A DNA stretch of 64,000 bases, from the NCBI RefSeq assembly GCF_034661295.1, contig NZ_CP141062.1:1116001-1180000 (forward strand), given 5' to 3'. The notes under the pieces are model-generated. The model searched no databases, was not told the DNA's origin, and saw only the letters and a list, made by a program, of their open reading frames with translations. This document shows, one piece after another, positions 16,868 through 25,984 of this stretch (position 1 is its first letter; the number at the start of each line of letters is the position of its first letter). The DNA is from Faecalibacter sp. LW9. GTDB taxonomy: Bacteria > Bacteroidota > Bacteroidia > Flavobacteriales > Weeksellaceae. The position numbers and the translations under genes are program-made.

Positions 16868-17510
16868 ACATTACATACAATCAGAAATTAATCAAAAAGA
16901 AGTCGAACCATCGCACGATGCCTGGGATCGCATTCAAGCGCGTATGGAGAATCAAGCGCCAGTTGTCGTGATTGAAAAATCTTCTAAAAAATGGTGGGCA
17001 ATTGCAGCTGCTGTTATTGGGTTAGCGGTTTGTACGACGGTTTATTTTTCAATGAATAACGAAACGAATGTTCCGCAAATTGTGAATGAAAGTGCCGTTC
17101 CAGAAATCAAAAATTCATCTGAAACTTCGCCTCAAGAACATTCAGCAACGGAAATCTTAAATCAGATCGAGGAGATTGATAATAGAGAAATGGTCGAATC
17201 AAAATCGAACCCTACTTCATCACCTCAACCGATGAAAGAAGAGAAAGAACAAATGGTTTCGAATCAAAATTCAGACCCCAATATTACAGAAGAACTTCAG
17301 CAACAATCGATACAAAAACCAGCTTTGGCAACGGGATTAAAGCCAGTTCCACAACAAATGGTAACTAATTTGGATACAGTAAAAGTGAAAAAGAAAAAAG
17401 GAAATTACGTAGATCCTAATATGTTGCTTTATTCGATTGAAAACAAAGAAGCGTTAAAAGAAACACAGAAAGAAAAGACACGCGTCGCTGTTATCGACTT
17501 AAACAAATAA
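16857..17510 (+). CDS. Probable anti-sigma factor, single-pass membrane protein
   Basis: The 217-aa product has a short N-terminal cytoplasmic part (about residues 1-40, with the motif HDAWDRIQARM that recurs in Bacteroidota anti-sigma-like proteins), one transmembrane helix at about 42-62 (KWWAIAAAVIGLAVCTTVYF), and a low-complexity, Glu/Gln/Ser-rich periplasmic region. It overlaps the sigma gene by 11 bp and precedes an outer-membrane protein gene. The role, holding the sigma factor until a periplasmic or outer-membrane signal arrives, is inferred from this arrangement; no named anti-sigma domain is obvious. Confidence 0.7.
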   Translation: MKFKHYIQSEINQKEVEPSHDAWDRIQARMENQAPVVVIEKSSKKWWAIAAAVIGLAVCTTVYFSMNNETNVPQIVNESAVPEIKNSSETSPQEHSATEILNQIEEIDNREMVESKSNPTSSPQPMKEEKEQMVSNQNSDPNITEELQQQSIQKPALATGLKPVPQQMVTNLDTVKVKKKKGNYVDPNMLLYSIENKEALKETQKEKTRVAVIDLNK

Positions 17511-17537
17511 TCAAACCGTACATAAAAAATACTATAT

Positions 17538-18578
17538 ATGATAAAGAGAATTATCGTAGCAGGAATGCTGTGCCTTTTCGCTACACCGTCTTTCGCTCAA
17601 AATATTGCCATCGATTTTAATAAAGGTGGAAATCAAGATAAAGTTAGTCCTAAAGTTCGTGAAAAAATGGACGAATTTCAACTTCAAATTCGTGAAATTG
17701 TAAATGAAGAAAAAGCAAAATTAGATGCCGAAATCCAAAAAGTAGAAAAGGATTTAGCAGAAGGTAAACTTTCGAAAACAGAAGCGGACGAAAAGAAAGA
17801 GGCATTAGCTATTCAATCTTCAGATTTAATCAACGAAAGAATTCAAGCAGTAAACTTTGATTTAGATGAATTGATTAAAAAACAAGTAGCTTTTGCCATT
17901 TTGAATGGAAATGATGCTGATGCAGTTCCAACAAAATCGGAATTAGAAAAAAAGCATCGTGCAACGCATAATATCACAGGTTATATTGGATACGGTTTTA
18001 TGGGATTTTCTGAAAAACAAAATAAGGAATTAGATAACCGTTTAGGGTTTTCGAATAACTTTGAGTTAGGTCTTTCTTATACAAAGCAATTTAACCGCGA
18101 AAGTCCTTGGTCGTTGAAATCTGGAATGGTCTTCTCTTGGCGTACGATACGTTTGGACGACGATTACAAATTTGTGAGAGATACTGATGGAAATACAGGA
18201 TTAATGCATAATGAGACACAATTGGATAAAAGTAAATTGAGAGGTTCATATTTAATTGTTCCATTGGGTTTACAGTATACATTTGGAAAAACAGTTACAA
18301 TTGACGATTTTAAGTATTACAAAGAAAAAGATATTGCAATAACTGCTAATGTTTATGGAGGTGTAAAATTGGCAAATAATAATATTGTAAAAGGAGACAA
18401 CGTAAGTTTTAGAGATAAGAAAGATTATAACTTGAATCCGTTTATTTATGGTGCGCAATTAACATTTAAGATTAATTCAGTGAACATCTATGCGCGTAAA
18501 GAGTTCTCGAACTACTTTGATAAAAATACATTCGATGATCGTAAAATGTTCCAAGTAGGAATTAACTTCGGATTCTAA
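17538..18578 (+). CDS. Outer-membrane beta-barrel-like protein with periplasmic coiled coil
   Basis: The 346-aa protein has a signal peptide (about residues 1-20, ending at SFAQ), then a Lys/Glu-rich coiled-coil stretch (about 35-130), then a C-terminal region of alternating beta strands (about 145-346) ending in GINFGF, the aromatic end usual for outer-membrane barrels. It is the third gene of the sigma/anti-sigma operon, 27 bp downstream of the anti-sigma gene. The coiled coil may reach through the periplasm toward the anti-sigma protein, which would make it a sensor or a target of the sigma factor; this is inference. Confidence 0.65.
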   Translation: MIKRIIVAGMLCLFATPSFAQNIAIDFNKGGNQDKVSPKVREKMDEFQLQIREIVNEEKAKLDAEIQKVEKDLAEGKLSKTEADEKKEALAIQSSDLINERIQAVNFDLDELIKKQVAFAILNGNDADAVPTKSELEKKHRATHNITGYIGYGFMGFSEKQNKELDNRLGFSNNFELGLSYTKQFNRESPWSLKSGMVFSWRTIRLDDDYKFVRDTDGNTGLMHNETQLDKSKLRGSYLIVPLGLQYTFGKTVTIDDFKYYKEKDIAITANVYGGVKLANNNIVKGDNVSFRDKKDYNLNPFIYGAQLTFKINSVNIYARKEFSNYFDKNTFDDRKMFQVGINFGF

Positions 18579-18602
18579 ACAAGGTCATTTTTAGTGCAAA
18601 TA

Positions 18603-18630
18603 AAAAGGCGATGGATTATCATCGCCTTTT
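18603..18630. terminator. Bidirectional terminator between convergent genes
   Basis: Arms aaaaggcgatg (18603-18613) and catcgcctttt (18620-18630) form an 11-bp stem with A- and T-runs on both sides. It serves the outer-membrane protein gene on + and the SIMPL gene on -. Confidence 0.85.
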
Positions 18631-18635
18631 CTATT

Positions 18636-19331
18636 TTATTCTAATGCATATTTCACTTGAACATTGGCTTCATACTGAAGTTTTTTAAATTCAATATCCA
18701 TTGGTTTGTATTCTTGACTTTCTTTTATCTTAGCCATTCCTCGTATTCTAAGACCTTGAACATTACCAGATAAATTCATCACGGAATTTTCTCCAATATG
18801 AATAGCTTTCCCAACTTTCTGATCAATTGCTTTCGCCATATTATCCGCATTAATTTTACTTTGTTTCATCGCTTTCGCTTTTAAAAAGTTTATTAGATCA
18901 GCCTCTTTAGAATATTCAGTTTTTAATAAATTAACATTTGAAATTCCGTTTAATTCTAATTCATATAACACTTTTCCAGCAGTTGGTGCATCATAAAGTA
19001 ATAGCGAAAATTGTTTTACTTTAATGATATTCTGACCTTTTAAAAAGTAATTTTTAAAATTACTTCCAGCATCATCCATAAACAATTGTTTTTCGATATT
19101 GATGTTTAGCTTTCGTAATGTTTGTTCTAATTTTTTTTCTTGTTCTTCTAAACTGATTTTGTTTTTAGAATCGGCTTCGTTTAATGTTATGGTCAGATAA
19201 ATACGATCCGGTGCAATTAATGTATCTGCTTTGGCAGTTGTTTCGATGTAAGGTTGATCGATAAAATTCTTTTGTGCAAAGCTGTAAATACTAGCTGTAA
19301 GTAGGAATAGAAATGTGAAAATAGATTTCAT
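18636..19331 (-). CDS. SIMPL (DUF541) domain periplasmic protein
   Basis: The 231-aa protein has a signal peptide (about residues 1-20, SFAQ) and a SIMPL/DUF541 domain: the early strand YIETTAKADTLIAPDRIYLT, helices rich in Lys/Glu, and the segment KAKAMKQSKINADNMAKAID typical of the family's long helix. Members are periplasmic or surface-associated proteins, often implicated in stress tolerance, with no defined enzyme activity. The start codon overlaps the stop of the upstream PH-domain gene (ATGA), so the two are translationally coupled. Confidence 0.82.
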   Translation of the reverse strand: MKSIFTFLFLLTASIYSFAQKNFIDQPYIETTAKADTLIAPDRIYLTITLNEADSKNKISLEEQEKKLEQTLRKLNINIEKQLFMDDAGSNFKNYFLKGQNIIKVKQFSLLLYDAPTAGKVLYELELNGISNVNLLKTEYSKEADLINFLKAKAMKQSKINADNMAKAIDQKVGKAIHIGENSVMNLSGNVQGLRIRGMAKIKESQEYKPMDIEFKKLQYEANVQVKYALE

Positions 19332-19741
19332 ATGTATGTTTTTATATTTGGGTTAATTTGTTGCAATTGTTGGATAAAATTTTCTTTGTTTTTCGGGGAG
19401 ATTAAAATGGAATCATATTTATTGTAAAATATTTCAATACGATCAACAGAAAGAGCAGGACTACTAATCCAACTTCTTGATTTATTAATTGCTTTGATAT
19501 GTTCAATATCAATCTTTTTATGAAATATAAAACCAGATTGAATCACTAATTTTTTCGAATTGGAGTCAATGGTATATATGGTGGAAAATAGTAAGTAAGT
19601 TATGAAAAAGAATAATACACCAATAACGATTGTTCCGACGAGATTAAATTCTTTATAGACAAAATAAAATAAAGAGATAAATGGTAAATAGGCGAGAATA
19701 ATTAATTCTAATCCAATTTTTGATTTATATTTTGAATCCAT
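19328..19741 (-). CDS. Bacterial PH-domain-like membrane protein
   Basis: The 137-aa protein has two N-terminal transmembrane helices (about residues 10-55) followed by a small beta-rich domain with the pattern YTIDSNSKKLVIQSGF and IDIEHIKAINKSRSW. This resembles the bacterial PH-like families found behind paired helices (bPH_4/DUF1200 type), by pattern recognition only. It is the first gene of a two-gene unit and overlaps the SIMPL gene by 4 bp. Confidence 0.65.
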   Translation of the reverse strand: MDSKYKSKIGLELIILAYLPFISLFYFVYKEFNLVGTIVIGVLFFFITYLLFSTIYTIDSNSKKLVIQSGFIFHKKIDIEHIKAINKSRSWISSPALSVDRIEIFYNKYDSILISPKNKENFIQQLQQINPNIKTYI

Positions 19742-19763
19742 AAAATTTATATTTCCTTAAAAA

Positions 19764-19794
19764 TAAAAAAAGCTATCGAATTTCGATAGCTTTT
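19764..19794 (-). terminator. Intrinsic terminator of the HMG-CoA reductase operon
   Basis: A stem (agctatcga with tcgatagct, 19771-19791 core) is followed on the minus strand by a T-run. It lies just after the 95-aa gene that ends at 19800. Confidence 0.85.
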
Positions 19795-19799
19795 AGAAT

Positions 19800-20087
19800 T
19801 TATAATTTGCCTTGCTTTAAGGTTAAAAGTAAATGCTGAATAATAACAACGAATCCAACAGAAACCAAGAATAACATTCCAGCTTCAAAAGCGAGTTTCG
19901 GATTAGCGCCTTCAATTTTTAAGAAAATCAAATATGCTAATAATGTTGTTGTCATTTGTATCATTCCGCTTCGTAAACCAACTTTATTGATGGCTGCACG
20001 ATCCTTGGCTTTAAAACCCCATATCAATTGATGGATGGTTGGGATAAAAAGGCCTATAAACGCGATAATTGTGTATGTTAAAACCAT
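19800..20087 (-). CDS. Small hydrophobic membrane protein, unknown function
   Basis: The 95-aa protein has about three transmembrane helices (residues 3-22, 42-60, 66-88) joined by a basic loop (GFKAKDRAAINKVGLR). I do not recognise a family. Its start overlaps the stop of the upstream cysteine-cluster gene by one base (TAATG), so it is the last gene of a three-gene operon headed by HMG-CoA reductase. Confidence 0.7.
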   Translation of the reverse strand: MVLTYTIIAFIGLFIPTIHQLIWGFKAKDRAAINKVGLRSGMIQMTTTLLAYLIFLKIEGANPKLAFEAGMLFLVSVGFVVIIQHLLLTLKQGKL

Positions 20088-20575
20088 TACAATTTAATTT
20101 GTTTTTGCATTTGTTCCACCACTTCATAAGTCGCAGGACAAATTAGCGTATTTTTAATCGTTAAATGATTGATTTGATAAAACTTTTTACGATCCGTGTG
20201 TGGATATTCACGACATGCTTTTGGTCGATCTTCGTACACCAAACAATAATTATCCGAATCCAAGAATGGACAAGGTGTTTGTTGTAAGACATAATCGTTA
20301 TCTTCATCAATGCGTAGATATTTCTCGATAAATTGGCTTGGTTTCAAACGAAACACATGTGCCAAACGTTCAATATCTTTATTGGTAAATAGAGGTCCAG
20401 TTGTTTTGCAACAGTTGGCACACGAAAGGCAATCGATACGATCGAAGACTTCTTCGTGGATATCCTCCATTTGTTGGTCTAAATTTTTAGGTGGTTTTTT
20501 CTTCAGCTTAGCTAAAAACGCTTTGTGTTCTTTTTGTTTTTCGCGGGCTTTTTTGAAATATTCTTCTAAATTCAA
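20087..20575 (-). CDS. YkgJ-type cysteine cluster protein
   Basis: The 162-aa protein carries the cysteine pattern of the CxxCxxCC family (UPF0153/YkgJ): DCLSCANCCKTTGP near residue 54, CPFLDSDNYCLVYEDRPKAC near 101 and a last Cys in LICPATYEVV. The cysteines probably bind zinc or an iron-sulfur cluster; the function of the family is not established. It starts 1 bp after the HMG-CoA reductase stop and is coupled to the next gene. Confidence 0.85.
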   Translation of the reverse strand: MNLEEYFKKAREKQKEHKAFLAKLKKKPPKNLDQQMEDIHEEVFDRIDCLSCANCCKTTGPLFTNKDIERLAHVFRLKPSQFIEKYLRIDEDNDYVLQQTPCPFLDSDNYCLVYEDRPKACREYPHTDRKKFYQINHLTIKNTLICPATYEVVEQMQKQIKL

Positions 20576-20576
20576 C

Positions 20577-21929
20577 CTAATCCTTTTTAATTTCTTGTTC
20601 TGCTTTGATGCCTCTTAATTTTCCGAACTCTTCAATCACGGTATGATGAGTAACCGTTTTATCTTTAAAGAAGTTCACAAAGTATTGTTTTTCTTCGTCT
20701 GTTGCTTCCAATTGGTTTAAGATGTTCATCAAGTGCATTTTCATGTGTCCTTTTTGGATTCCAGTTGTCACTAACGAACGTAAAGCCGCAAAGTTTTGCG
20801 CTAAACCAGCAACTGCTACAATTCCCATTAATTCAGAAGCTGAAGGTTTTCCTAAAATTCCTAACGCTAATTTTACGATTGGATGTAAAGATGTTAATCC
20901 ACCAATTGTTCCTAAAGCGGTTGGTAAATCAATCCAAAAACGGAAAATTCCATCTTTTACTTCACAATGTGTTAAGGAAGAATACTGACCATCTTTTGCT
21001 GCATACGTATGCGCACAAGCTTCTACCGCACGGAAATCATTTCCTGTTGCGATAACCACTGCATCAATTCCGTTCATGATTCCTTTGTTATGCGTTGTCG
21101 CACGGTAAGGTTCAATTTCTGCAATGCGAACGGCACGAGAGAATTTCTCAACGAATTCTTCAGCCGAAACATTTCCTTCCGCTAATTGTTCAACAGGACA
21201 AGAAACTTCAGCTCGTACAATACAATCTGGTGTGTAGTTCGATAAAATACACATGACGATTTGCACTGACTCTTTTTCTTCAGGTGTAAAAGTATCATCA
21301 GCATCGATTTCATTTTTCAATGTTTTGGCAAATTGCTCTAAACATGAATTAATGAAATTCGCTCCCATCGAATCCACCGTTTCAAACGATCCTTTAATTT
21401 GGAAGTAGTTTTCTAAATCTGCAGTTTTATCAATTAATTCAAGGTTTAAGATTCCACCATTACGCGCACGCATATTTTTGGTAATATCATTCGTTTCCTC
21501 GATTAATTTTGCTTTAATATTGTTTTCAAACGCTGTTCTTAATTTTTCAACATCACCTTCGTACATAAAATGAACGTGACCTAATTTTGTTGTTGAAAGA
21601 ACTGTTGTTTTAAATCCACCTCGGTCTAACCAAAATTTAGCAGCTTTAGAAGCAGCTGCAACTACCGAAGATTCTTCGACCGCCATTGGGATCGTGTATA
21701 ATTCATCGTTGATTAAAAAGTTTGGTGCTAAACCAAAAGGCATATAAAAGTTAGAGATTGTATTTTCAGAGAATTCGTCGTGCAGTTTCTGTAAGTCTGC
21801 ATCGTCGTTCCAATATTGTTTCAAAGTTTGGATGGCTTTTTCGTCACCATTAAGGTATTCGTTGACTAACCATTCAATTTTTCCTTCTTTCGATAATTTC
21901 GAAAATCCTTCTACGGGTTGATGTTTCAT
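20577..21929 (-). CDS. Hydroxymethylglutaryl-CoA reductase, class II type
   Basis: This 450-aa enzyme reduces HMG-CoA to mevalonate (or, in degradative species, the reverse). The catalytic residues of the family can be placed: Glu in PMAVEESSVVAAA near residue 85, Lys in HNKGIMNGIDAV, Asp in GNDFRAVEACAH, and the C-terminal His in KGHMKMHL. The length and sequence style fit the soluble class II form. Flavobacteriia are known to make isoprenoids by the mevalonate route, so a biosynthetic role is likely despite the degradative label this class often gets. It heads an operon with a cysteine-cluster and a membrane protein gene. Confidence 0.93.
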   Translation of the reverse strand: MKHQPVEGFSKLSKEGKIEWLVNEYLNGDEKAIQTLKQYWNDDADLQKLHDEFSENTISNFYMPFGLAPNFLINDELYTIPMAVEESSVVAAASKAAKFWLDRGGFKTTVLSTTKLGHVHFMYEGDVEKLRTAFENNIKAKLIEETNDITKNMRARNGGILNLELIDKTADLENYFQIKGSFETVDSMGANFINSCLEQFAKTLKNEIDADDTFTPEEKESVQIVMCILSNYTPDCIVRAEVSCPVEQLAEGNVSAEEFVEKFSRAVRIAEIEPYRATTHNKGIMNGIDAVVIATGNDFRAVEACAHTYAAKDGQYSSLTHCEVKDGIFRFWIDLPTALGTIGGLTSLHPIVKLALGILGKPSASELMGIVAVAGLAQNFAALRSLVTTGIQKGHMKMHLMNILNQLEATDEEKQYFVNFFKDKTVTHHTVIEEFGKLRGIKAEQEIKKD

Positions 21930-22109
21930 ATTGGATGATAAATTTTAATTGTTGCAAAATTAAGAACCTTTGTTTTATAAAGTTGAATAAATCTTATGGA
22001 ATTGCCTAATTATTTAACATTGTTTGTAACAAAAGCATAGTTATACGGACTGATAGAATAACTATTTTGTTATATTTGATTGTTTATACACATGTTTTAG
22101 GATAAGATT

Positions 22110-24272
22110 ATGAAAAAGACTTTACTAAGTTTTCTGGTTTGTACGGTAAGTATGTATACTTATGCACAGAAAATTACGTTGGAAAATATTTATGGAGGGA
22201 AATACAGCGAACGTGGTTTGCGTGGCGTAAACTCGATGAATGATGGTGAAAACTATACCATTTTAAATGAAAAAGGTTTAGTGAAGAAAACCTATCAATC
22301 GACATTGAATAAATCTATTGATAAGGAAGTGGTATTAGTATCAGGAAAATTCCAAGGATATGAATTTTCAGGTGATGAGCGTTATGTATTACTACAAAAC
22401 AATGCAGAAAGTATTTTCCGTCATTCGTTTACAGCAACGTATGAAGTGTTTGATACGCAAACGAAATCTAAAGTAAAAGTCTTTGATGGTAAAGCTATTC
22501 AAGAGCCATTATTTTCACCAGATGCTTCTAAAGTTGCATTTGCTTACGAGAACAATTTATATGTTCAAGATTTAAAATCGAACCAAATCACTCAAATCAC
22601 AAAAGATGGAAAGAAAAATGAAATCATCAATGGGATTTGTGATTGGGTATACGAAGAAGAGTTTGGATTTGTTCGTCATTTCGATTGGAATGCCGATGGA
22701 ACCGCTTTAGCTTTTGTTCGTTTTGATGAATCAAAAGTAAAAGAAATCAATATTCCGATTTATTACCAAAATTTATATCCTCAAGAATTAAAATTCAAAT
22801 ACCCAAAAGCGGGAGAAGATAATTCAGAGGTTTCATTACATGTTTACAATATAAAATCGAATACGACAGATAAAGTAGATTTAAGTGGAGTACAGAACTA
22901 TTACATTCCTCAAATCAAATTTTCAAAAAAATCGAATTTATTAACGGTGATTACTTCAAACCGTCACCACAACAATGTTGATGTTTCATTTTACGATATT
23001 AATACTAAAAAAGTCAACAAGTTATTTACTGAAACGAATAAAGCGTGGATTGAAACGGATCATTTTACTTTAGAGTTCTTAAATGATAATTCATTTTTAT
23101 GGGCTTCGGAGCGCGATGGAAACAACCACATGTATCATTATGCCGATAATGGAAAATTAATTCGTCAGATCACGAAAGGTGATTGGGAAGTGACGCGTTA
23201 CTATGGATACAATCCTGCGAACAAAACAATCTATTACCAATCGACTGCAAATAATGGAAAGCGAGTTTCTACAGAACGTCAGATTTTTGCAGTTTCACTA
23301 GATGGAAAGAAAACAACGCAGTTAACAAAATTAGCGGGAACTAATAATGCCGCGTTCTCAAAGAATTTTACTTATTTCATCAATACATTCTCTAACATCG
23401 ATACACCTCGTACGGTAAGTTTAGTGGAAACGAAAACAGGAAAAGATTTAGGAATTATCATGAACAATGATCACGTAAAACAGCGTGTTCAAGCAGATAA
23501 TATTGGATCGAAAGAATTATTCACTTTAACAACAGCTGCAGGTCACGAATTGAATGCTTATGTGATTAAACCGAAAGATTTTGACCCAACTAAAAAGTAT
23601 CCAGTTTTAATGTATCAATATTCTGGACCTGGTTCTCAAAACGTCAATAACACATGGCAATCGACAAACGACTATTGGCACCAAATGTTAGCACAAGAAG
23701 GTTACTTGGTTTTCTGTGTGGATGGTCGTGGAACCGGTTACAAAGGTGAAGCATTTAAGAAAGTCACGTATATGCAATTGGGTAAATATGAAGTGGAAGA
23801 TCAAATTGCTGCTGCTGTAGAAATCGGAAAATTACCTTACGTAGATGCATCTCGTATTGGAATTTGGGGATGGTCGTTTGGTGGATATATGTCGTCGAAT
23901 GCTTTATTCAAAGGAAACGACGTGTTCAAAGCAGCGATTGCAGTTGCCCCAGTAACAAACTGGCGTTTTTACGACACAGTTTACACGGAACGATTCATGC
24001 GAACACCACAAGAAAATGCGGCTGGATATGATGACAATTCACCAATTAATCATGTCGATAAATTTAACAAAGGAAGTTTCCTATTGGTTCATGGAACAGC
24101 AGACGATAATGTACATCCACAAAATGCATTTGAGTTATCAGAAGCCTTAATTCAAGCCAATAAAGATTTCCAAATGTTATATTACACAGATAAAGACCAC
24201 GGAATTTACGGTGGAAACACACGCGTACATTTGTATCGTCAGATGACAAATTTCTTGAAGAACAACTTATAA
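22110..24272 (+). CDS. Secreted S9 family prolyl oligopeptidase, dipeptidyl peptidase IV type
   Basis: The 720-aa protein starts with a signal peptide (about residues 1-19, TYAQ). An N-terminal beta-propeller follows, containing WVYEEEFGF near residue 180; the paired glutamates match those that bind the substrate N-terminus in DPP IV enzymes. The alpha/beta-hydrolase domain carries the catalytic triad: Ser in WGWSFGGYMS near 588, Asp in GTADDNVHPQ near 662, and His in DKDHGIYGG near 696. It should release X-Pro or X-Ala dipeptides in the periplasm. Three dipeptide/oligopeptide transporter genes follow, the first after 13 bp, so cleavage and uptake look coupled. Confidence 0.94.
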   Translation: MKKTLLSFLVCTVSMYTYAQKITLENIYGGKYSERGLRGVNSMNDGENYTILNEKGLVKKTYQSTLNKSIDKEVVLVSGKFQGYEFSGDERYVLLQNNAESIFRHSFTATYEVFDTQTKSKVKVFDGKAIQEPLFSPDASKVAFAYENNLYVQDLKSNQITQITKDGKKNEIINGICDWVYEEEFGFVRHFDWNADGTALAFVRFDESKVKEINIPIYYQNLYPQELKFKYPKAGEDNSEVSLHVYNIKSNTTDKVDLSGVQNYYIPQIKFSKKSNLLTVITSNRHHNNVDVSFYDINTKKVNKLFTETNKAWIETDHFTLEFLNDNSFLWASERDGNNHMYHYADNGKLIRQITKGDWEVTRYYGYNPANKTIYYQSTANNGKRVSTERQIFAVSLDGKKTTQLTKLAGTNNAAFSKNFTYFINTFSNIDTPRTVSLVETKTGKDLGIIMNNDHVKQRVQADNIGSKELFTLTTAAGHELNAYVIKPKDFDPTKKYPVLMYQYSGPGSQNVNNTWQSTNDYWHQMLAQEGYLVFCVDGRGTGYKGEAFKKVTYMQLGKYEVEDQIAAAVEIGKLPYVDASRIGIWGWSFGGYMSSNALFKGNDVFKAAIAVAPVTNWRFYDTVYTERFMRTPQENAAGYDDNSPINHVDKFNKGSFLLVHGTADDNVHPQNAFELSEALIQANKDFQMLYYTDKDHGIYGGNTRVHLYRQMTNFLKNNL

Positions 24273-24285
24273 AACACATAAAAAA

Positions 24286-25869
24286 ATGAGCCAAGACAAA
24301 AGTTTAGTCAGTCATCTTCATGGTTTGGGGATGGATGACAAAATGGTAAATGGACATCCGGCAGGATTATTCGTCCTGTTCTTTACAGAAATGTGGGAAC
24401 GATTCAGTTACTATGGAATGCGTGCATTATTAACTCTTTTCTTAATCAGTACAATTGCTGATGGAGGATGGGGATGGACCAATTCCGAAGCCATGAAATT
24501 ATACGGAACCTATACAGGATTAGTTTATTTAACTCCATTATTAGGTGGTATTATCGCAGATAAAATTACAGGGTATAAAAAAGCGATTTTAATCGGTGCG
24601 TTAATCATGACCTTAGGGCATTTATCGATGGCCTTTGAAGGAATTGCACCATGGTTTTTCTATTTAGGATTAGGTTTAATGATTCTTGGAAACGGAATGT
24701 TTAAACCAAATATTTCATCGATGGTTGGAAATTTATATCCTGATACAAGTTCGAAAAAAGATGCAGGTTATACGATCTTCTATATGGGAATTAATGCAGG
24801 AGCATTTTTAGGAATGTTATTGTGTGGTTACATTGGAGAGAAAGTAGGTTGGCATTATGGATTTGGATTAGCTGGAGTTTTCATGTTCTTCGGAATGTTA
24901 CAATTTTACTTTGCGGAAAAAATCTTCGGGATCATTGGTGAATCACCAAAAGAAGTACAAGCTTTTCATGATAAAAAAGTAGCCAATCACGAAGAAGAGG
25001 AAGAAGAAATTCCTGCCAATGTGATTAGAGATCGATTAATTGTAATTGCAGTTTTAATGTTAGCGAGTATCGTCTTCTTCTTGGCTTTTGAACAAGCTGG
25101 GGGTTCGATGTCGATTTTTGCAAAAGATTATACACAGCGAGTGCTAGAAGGTGGTGCAGCTACGACATTTAAATGGATTGATACAATTTTAACCATCGTA
25201 CCAATCGCAATTGTTACAATTGTATTATTTGCTTTAGCAAAACAGATTTATAAGAAATTCCCTCTTACAATTATTTTTACCGCGATTTCTTTTGTCATTA
25301 TTTGGGGATTAGGATTATGGAAAATTTTCAGAGAATTTAATTCAGTAGAAACAGAAGTAGCTGCTTCTTGGTTCCAAATCTTAAATTCATTCTTCATTAT
25401 CGCATTAGCATCATCATTCAGTAAATTCTGGGAAAAAATTTGGAATCCATCAGGACCAGTAAAATTTGCGTTAGGATTAATTTTAGTTGGTTTAGGATTT
25501 GCAGCATTAGCCTATGGTGCGATGGAAATTCCACAAGGTGCAAAAACAGCTTCAGTGAGCATGATTTGGTTAATTGTGGCGTACTTCTTTCACACAACAG
25601 GAGAATTATGTTTATCTCCAGTTGGGTTATCGTATGTATCGAAATTATCACCAAAGAAATTCATCGGATTATTATTTGGGTTTTGGTTTTGTGCCTCTGC
25701 AATTGCCAATTTTATTGGAGGATTTTTAGGATCTTACATCGATCAAATTGTAGAAACACATTCGATGGCTTATTTCTTTATGATTTTTGCAATTATCCCT
25801 GCGATTACAGCATTAGTCTTAATTGGATTAAACCCGATTTTAAAACGAATGATGCACGGAATTAATTAA
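24286..25869 (+). CDS. POT family proton-dependent peptide transporter (copy 1)
   Basis: This 527-aa MFS transporter imports di- and tripeptides with protons. The POT signature is clear: TEMWERFSYYGMRALL near residue 28 (the ExxERFxYY motif on helix 1) and FYMGINAGAFLGMLLCGYIG near 165 (PTR2 signature). About 14 transmembrane helices are expected, with an acidic cytoplasmic loop (EEEEEIP) near 240. It lies 13 bp after the DPP IV-type peptidase gene and is followed by a terminator, so these two genes probably form one transcript. Confidence 0.95.
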   Translation: MSQDKSLVSHLHGLGMDDKMVNGHPAGLFVLFFTEMWERFSYYGMRALLTLFLISTIADGGWGWTNSEAMKLYGTYTGLVYLTPLLGGIIADKITGYKKAILIGALIMTLGHLSMAFEGIAPWFFYLGLGLMILGNGMFKPNISSMVGNLYPDTSSKKDAGYTIFYMGINAGAFLGMLLCGYIGEKVGWHYGFGLAGVFMFFGMLQFYFAEKIFGIIGESPKEVQAFHDKKVANHEEEEEEIPANVIRDRLIVIAVLMLASIVFFLAFEQAGGSMSIFAKDYTQRVLEGGAATTFKWIDTILTIVPIAIVTIVLFALAKQIYKKFPLTIIFTAISFVIIWGLGLWKIFREFNSVETEVAASWFQILNSFFIIALASSFSKFWEKIWNPSGPVKFALGLILVGLGFAALAYGAMEIPQGAKTASVSMIWLIVAYFFHTTGELCLSPVGLSYVSKLSPKKFIGLLFGFWFCASAIANFIGGFLGSYIDQIVETHSMAYFFMIFAIIPAITALVLIGLNPILKRMMHGIN

Positions 25870-25896
25870 CGATCATTCAAAAAAAAAGGATTATAT

Positions 25897-25932
25897 AAAA
25901 AAAACCTCTGCTTTGTCAGAGGTTTTTTTTAT
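25897..25932 (+). terminator. Intrinsic terminator between POT copies 1 and 2
   Basis: Arms aaaaaacctctg and cagaggtttttt enclose a ctttgt loop, with a long T-run after. It separates the peptidase/POT1 unit from the POT2 unit. Confidence 0.88.
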
Positions 25933-25984
25933 TTTCGTTGATTGCTAACAAAATCTTAAAAATTTGTTAGCTAATTTTATCAAA

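Noticed and set aside
20310-21055. Several + strand frames opposite the HMG-CoA reductase and cysteine-cluster genes
   Set aside because: All are antisense shadows of conserved genes.
22071-22078. TATATTTG as promoter of the DPP IV-type peptidase gene
   Set aside because: It matches the -7 consensus, but no -33 TTG is found 17-23 bp upstream, so I did not list it as a promoter.
25440-25865. 141-aa frame within POT copy 1 on the same strand
   Set aside because: It is an out-of-frame shadow of a well-conserved transporter and shows no protein-family pattern.
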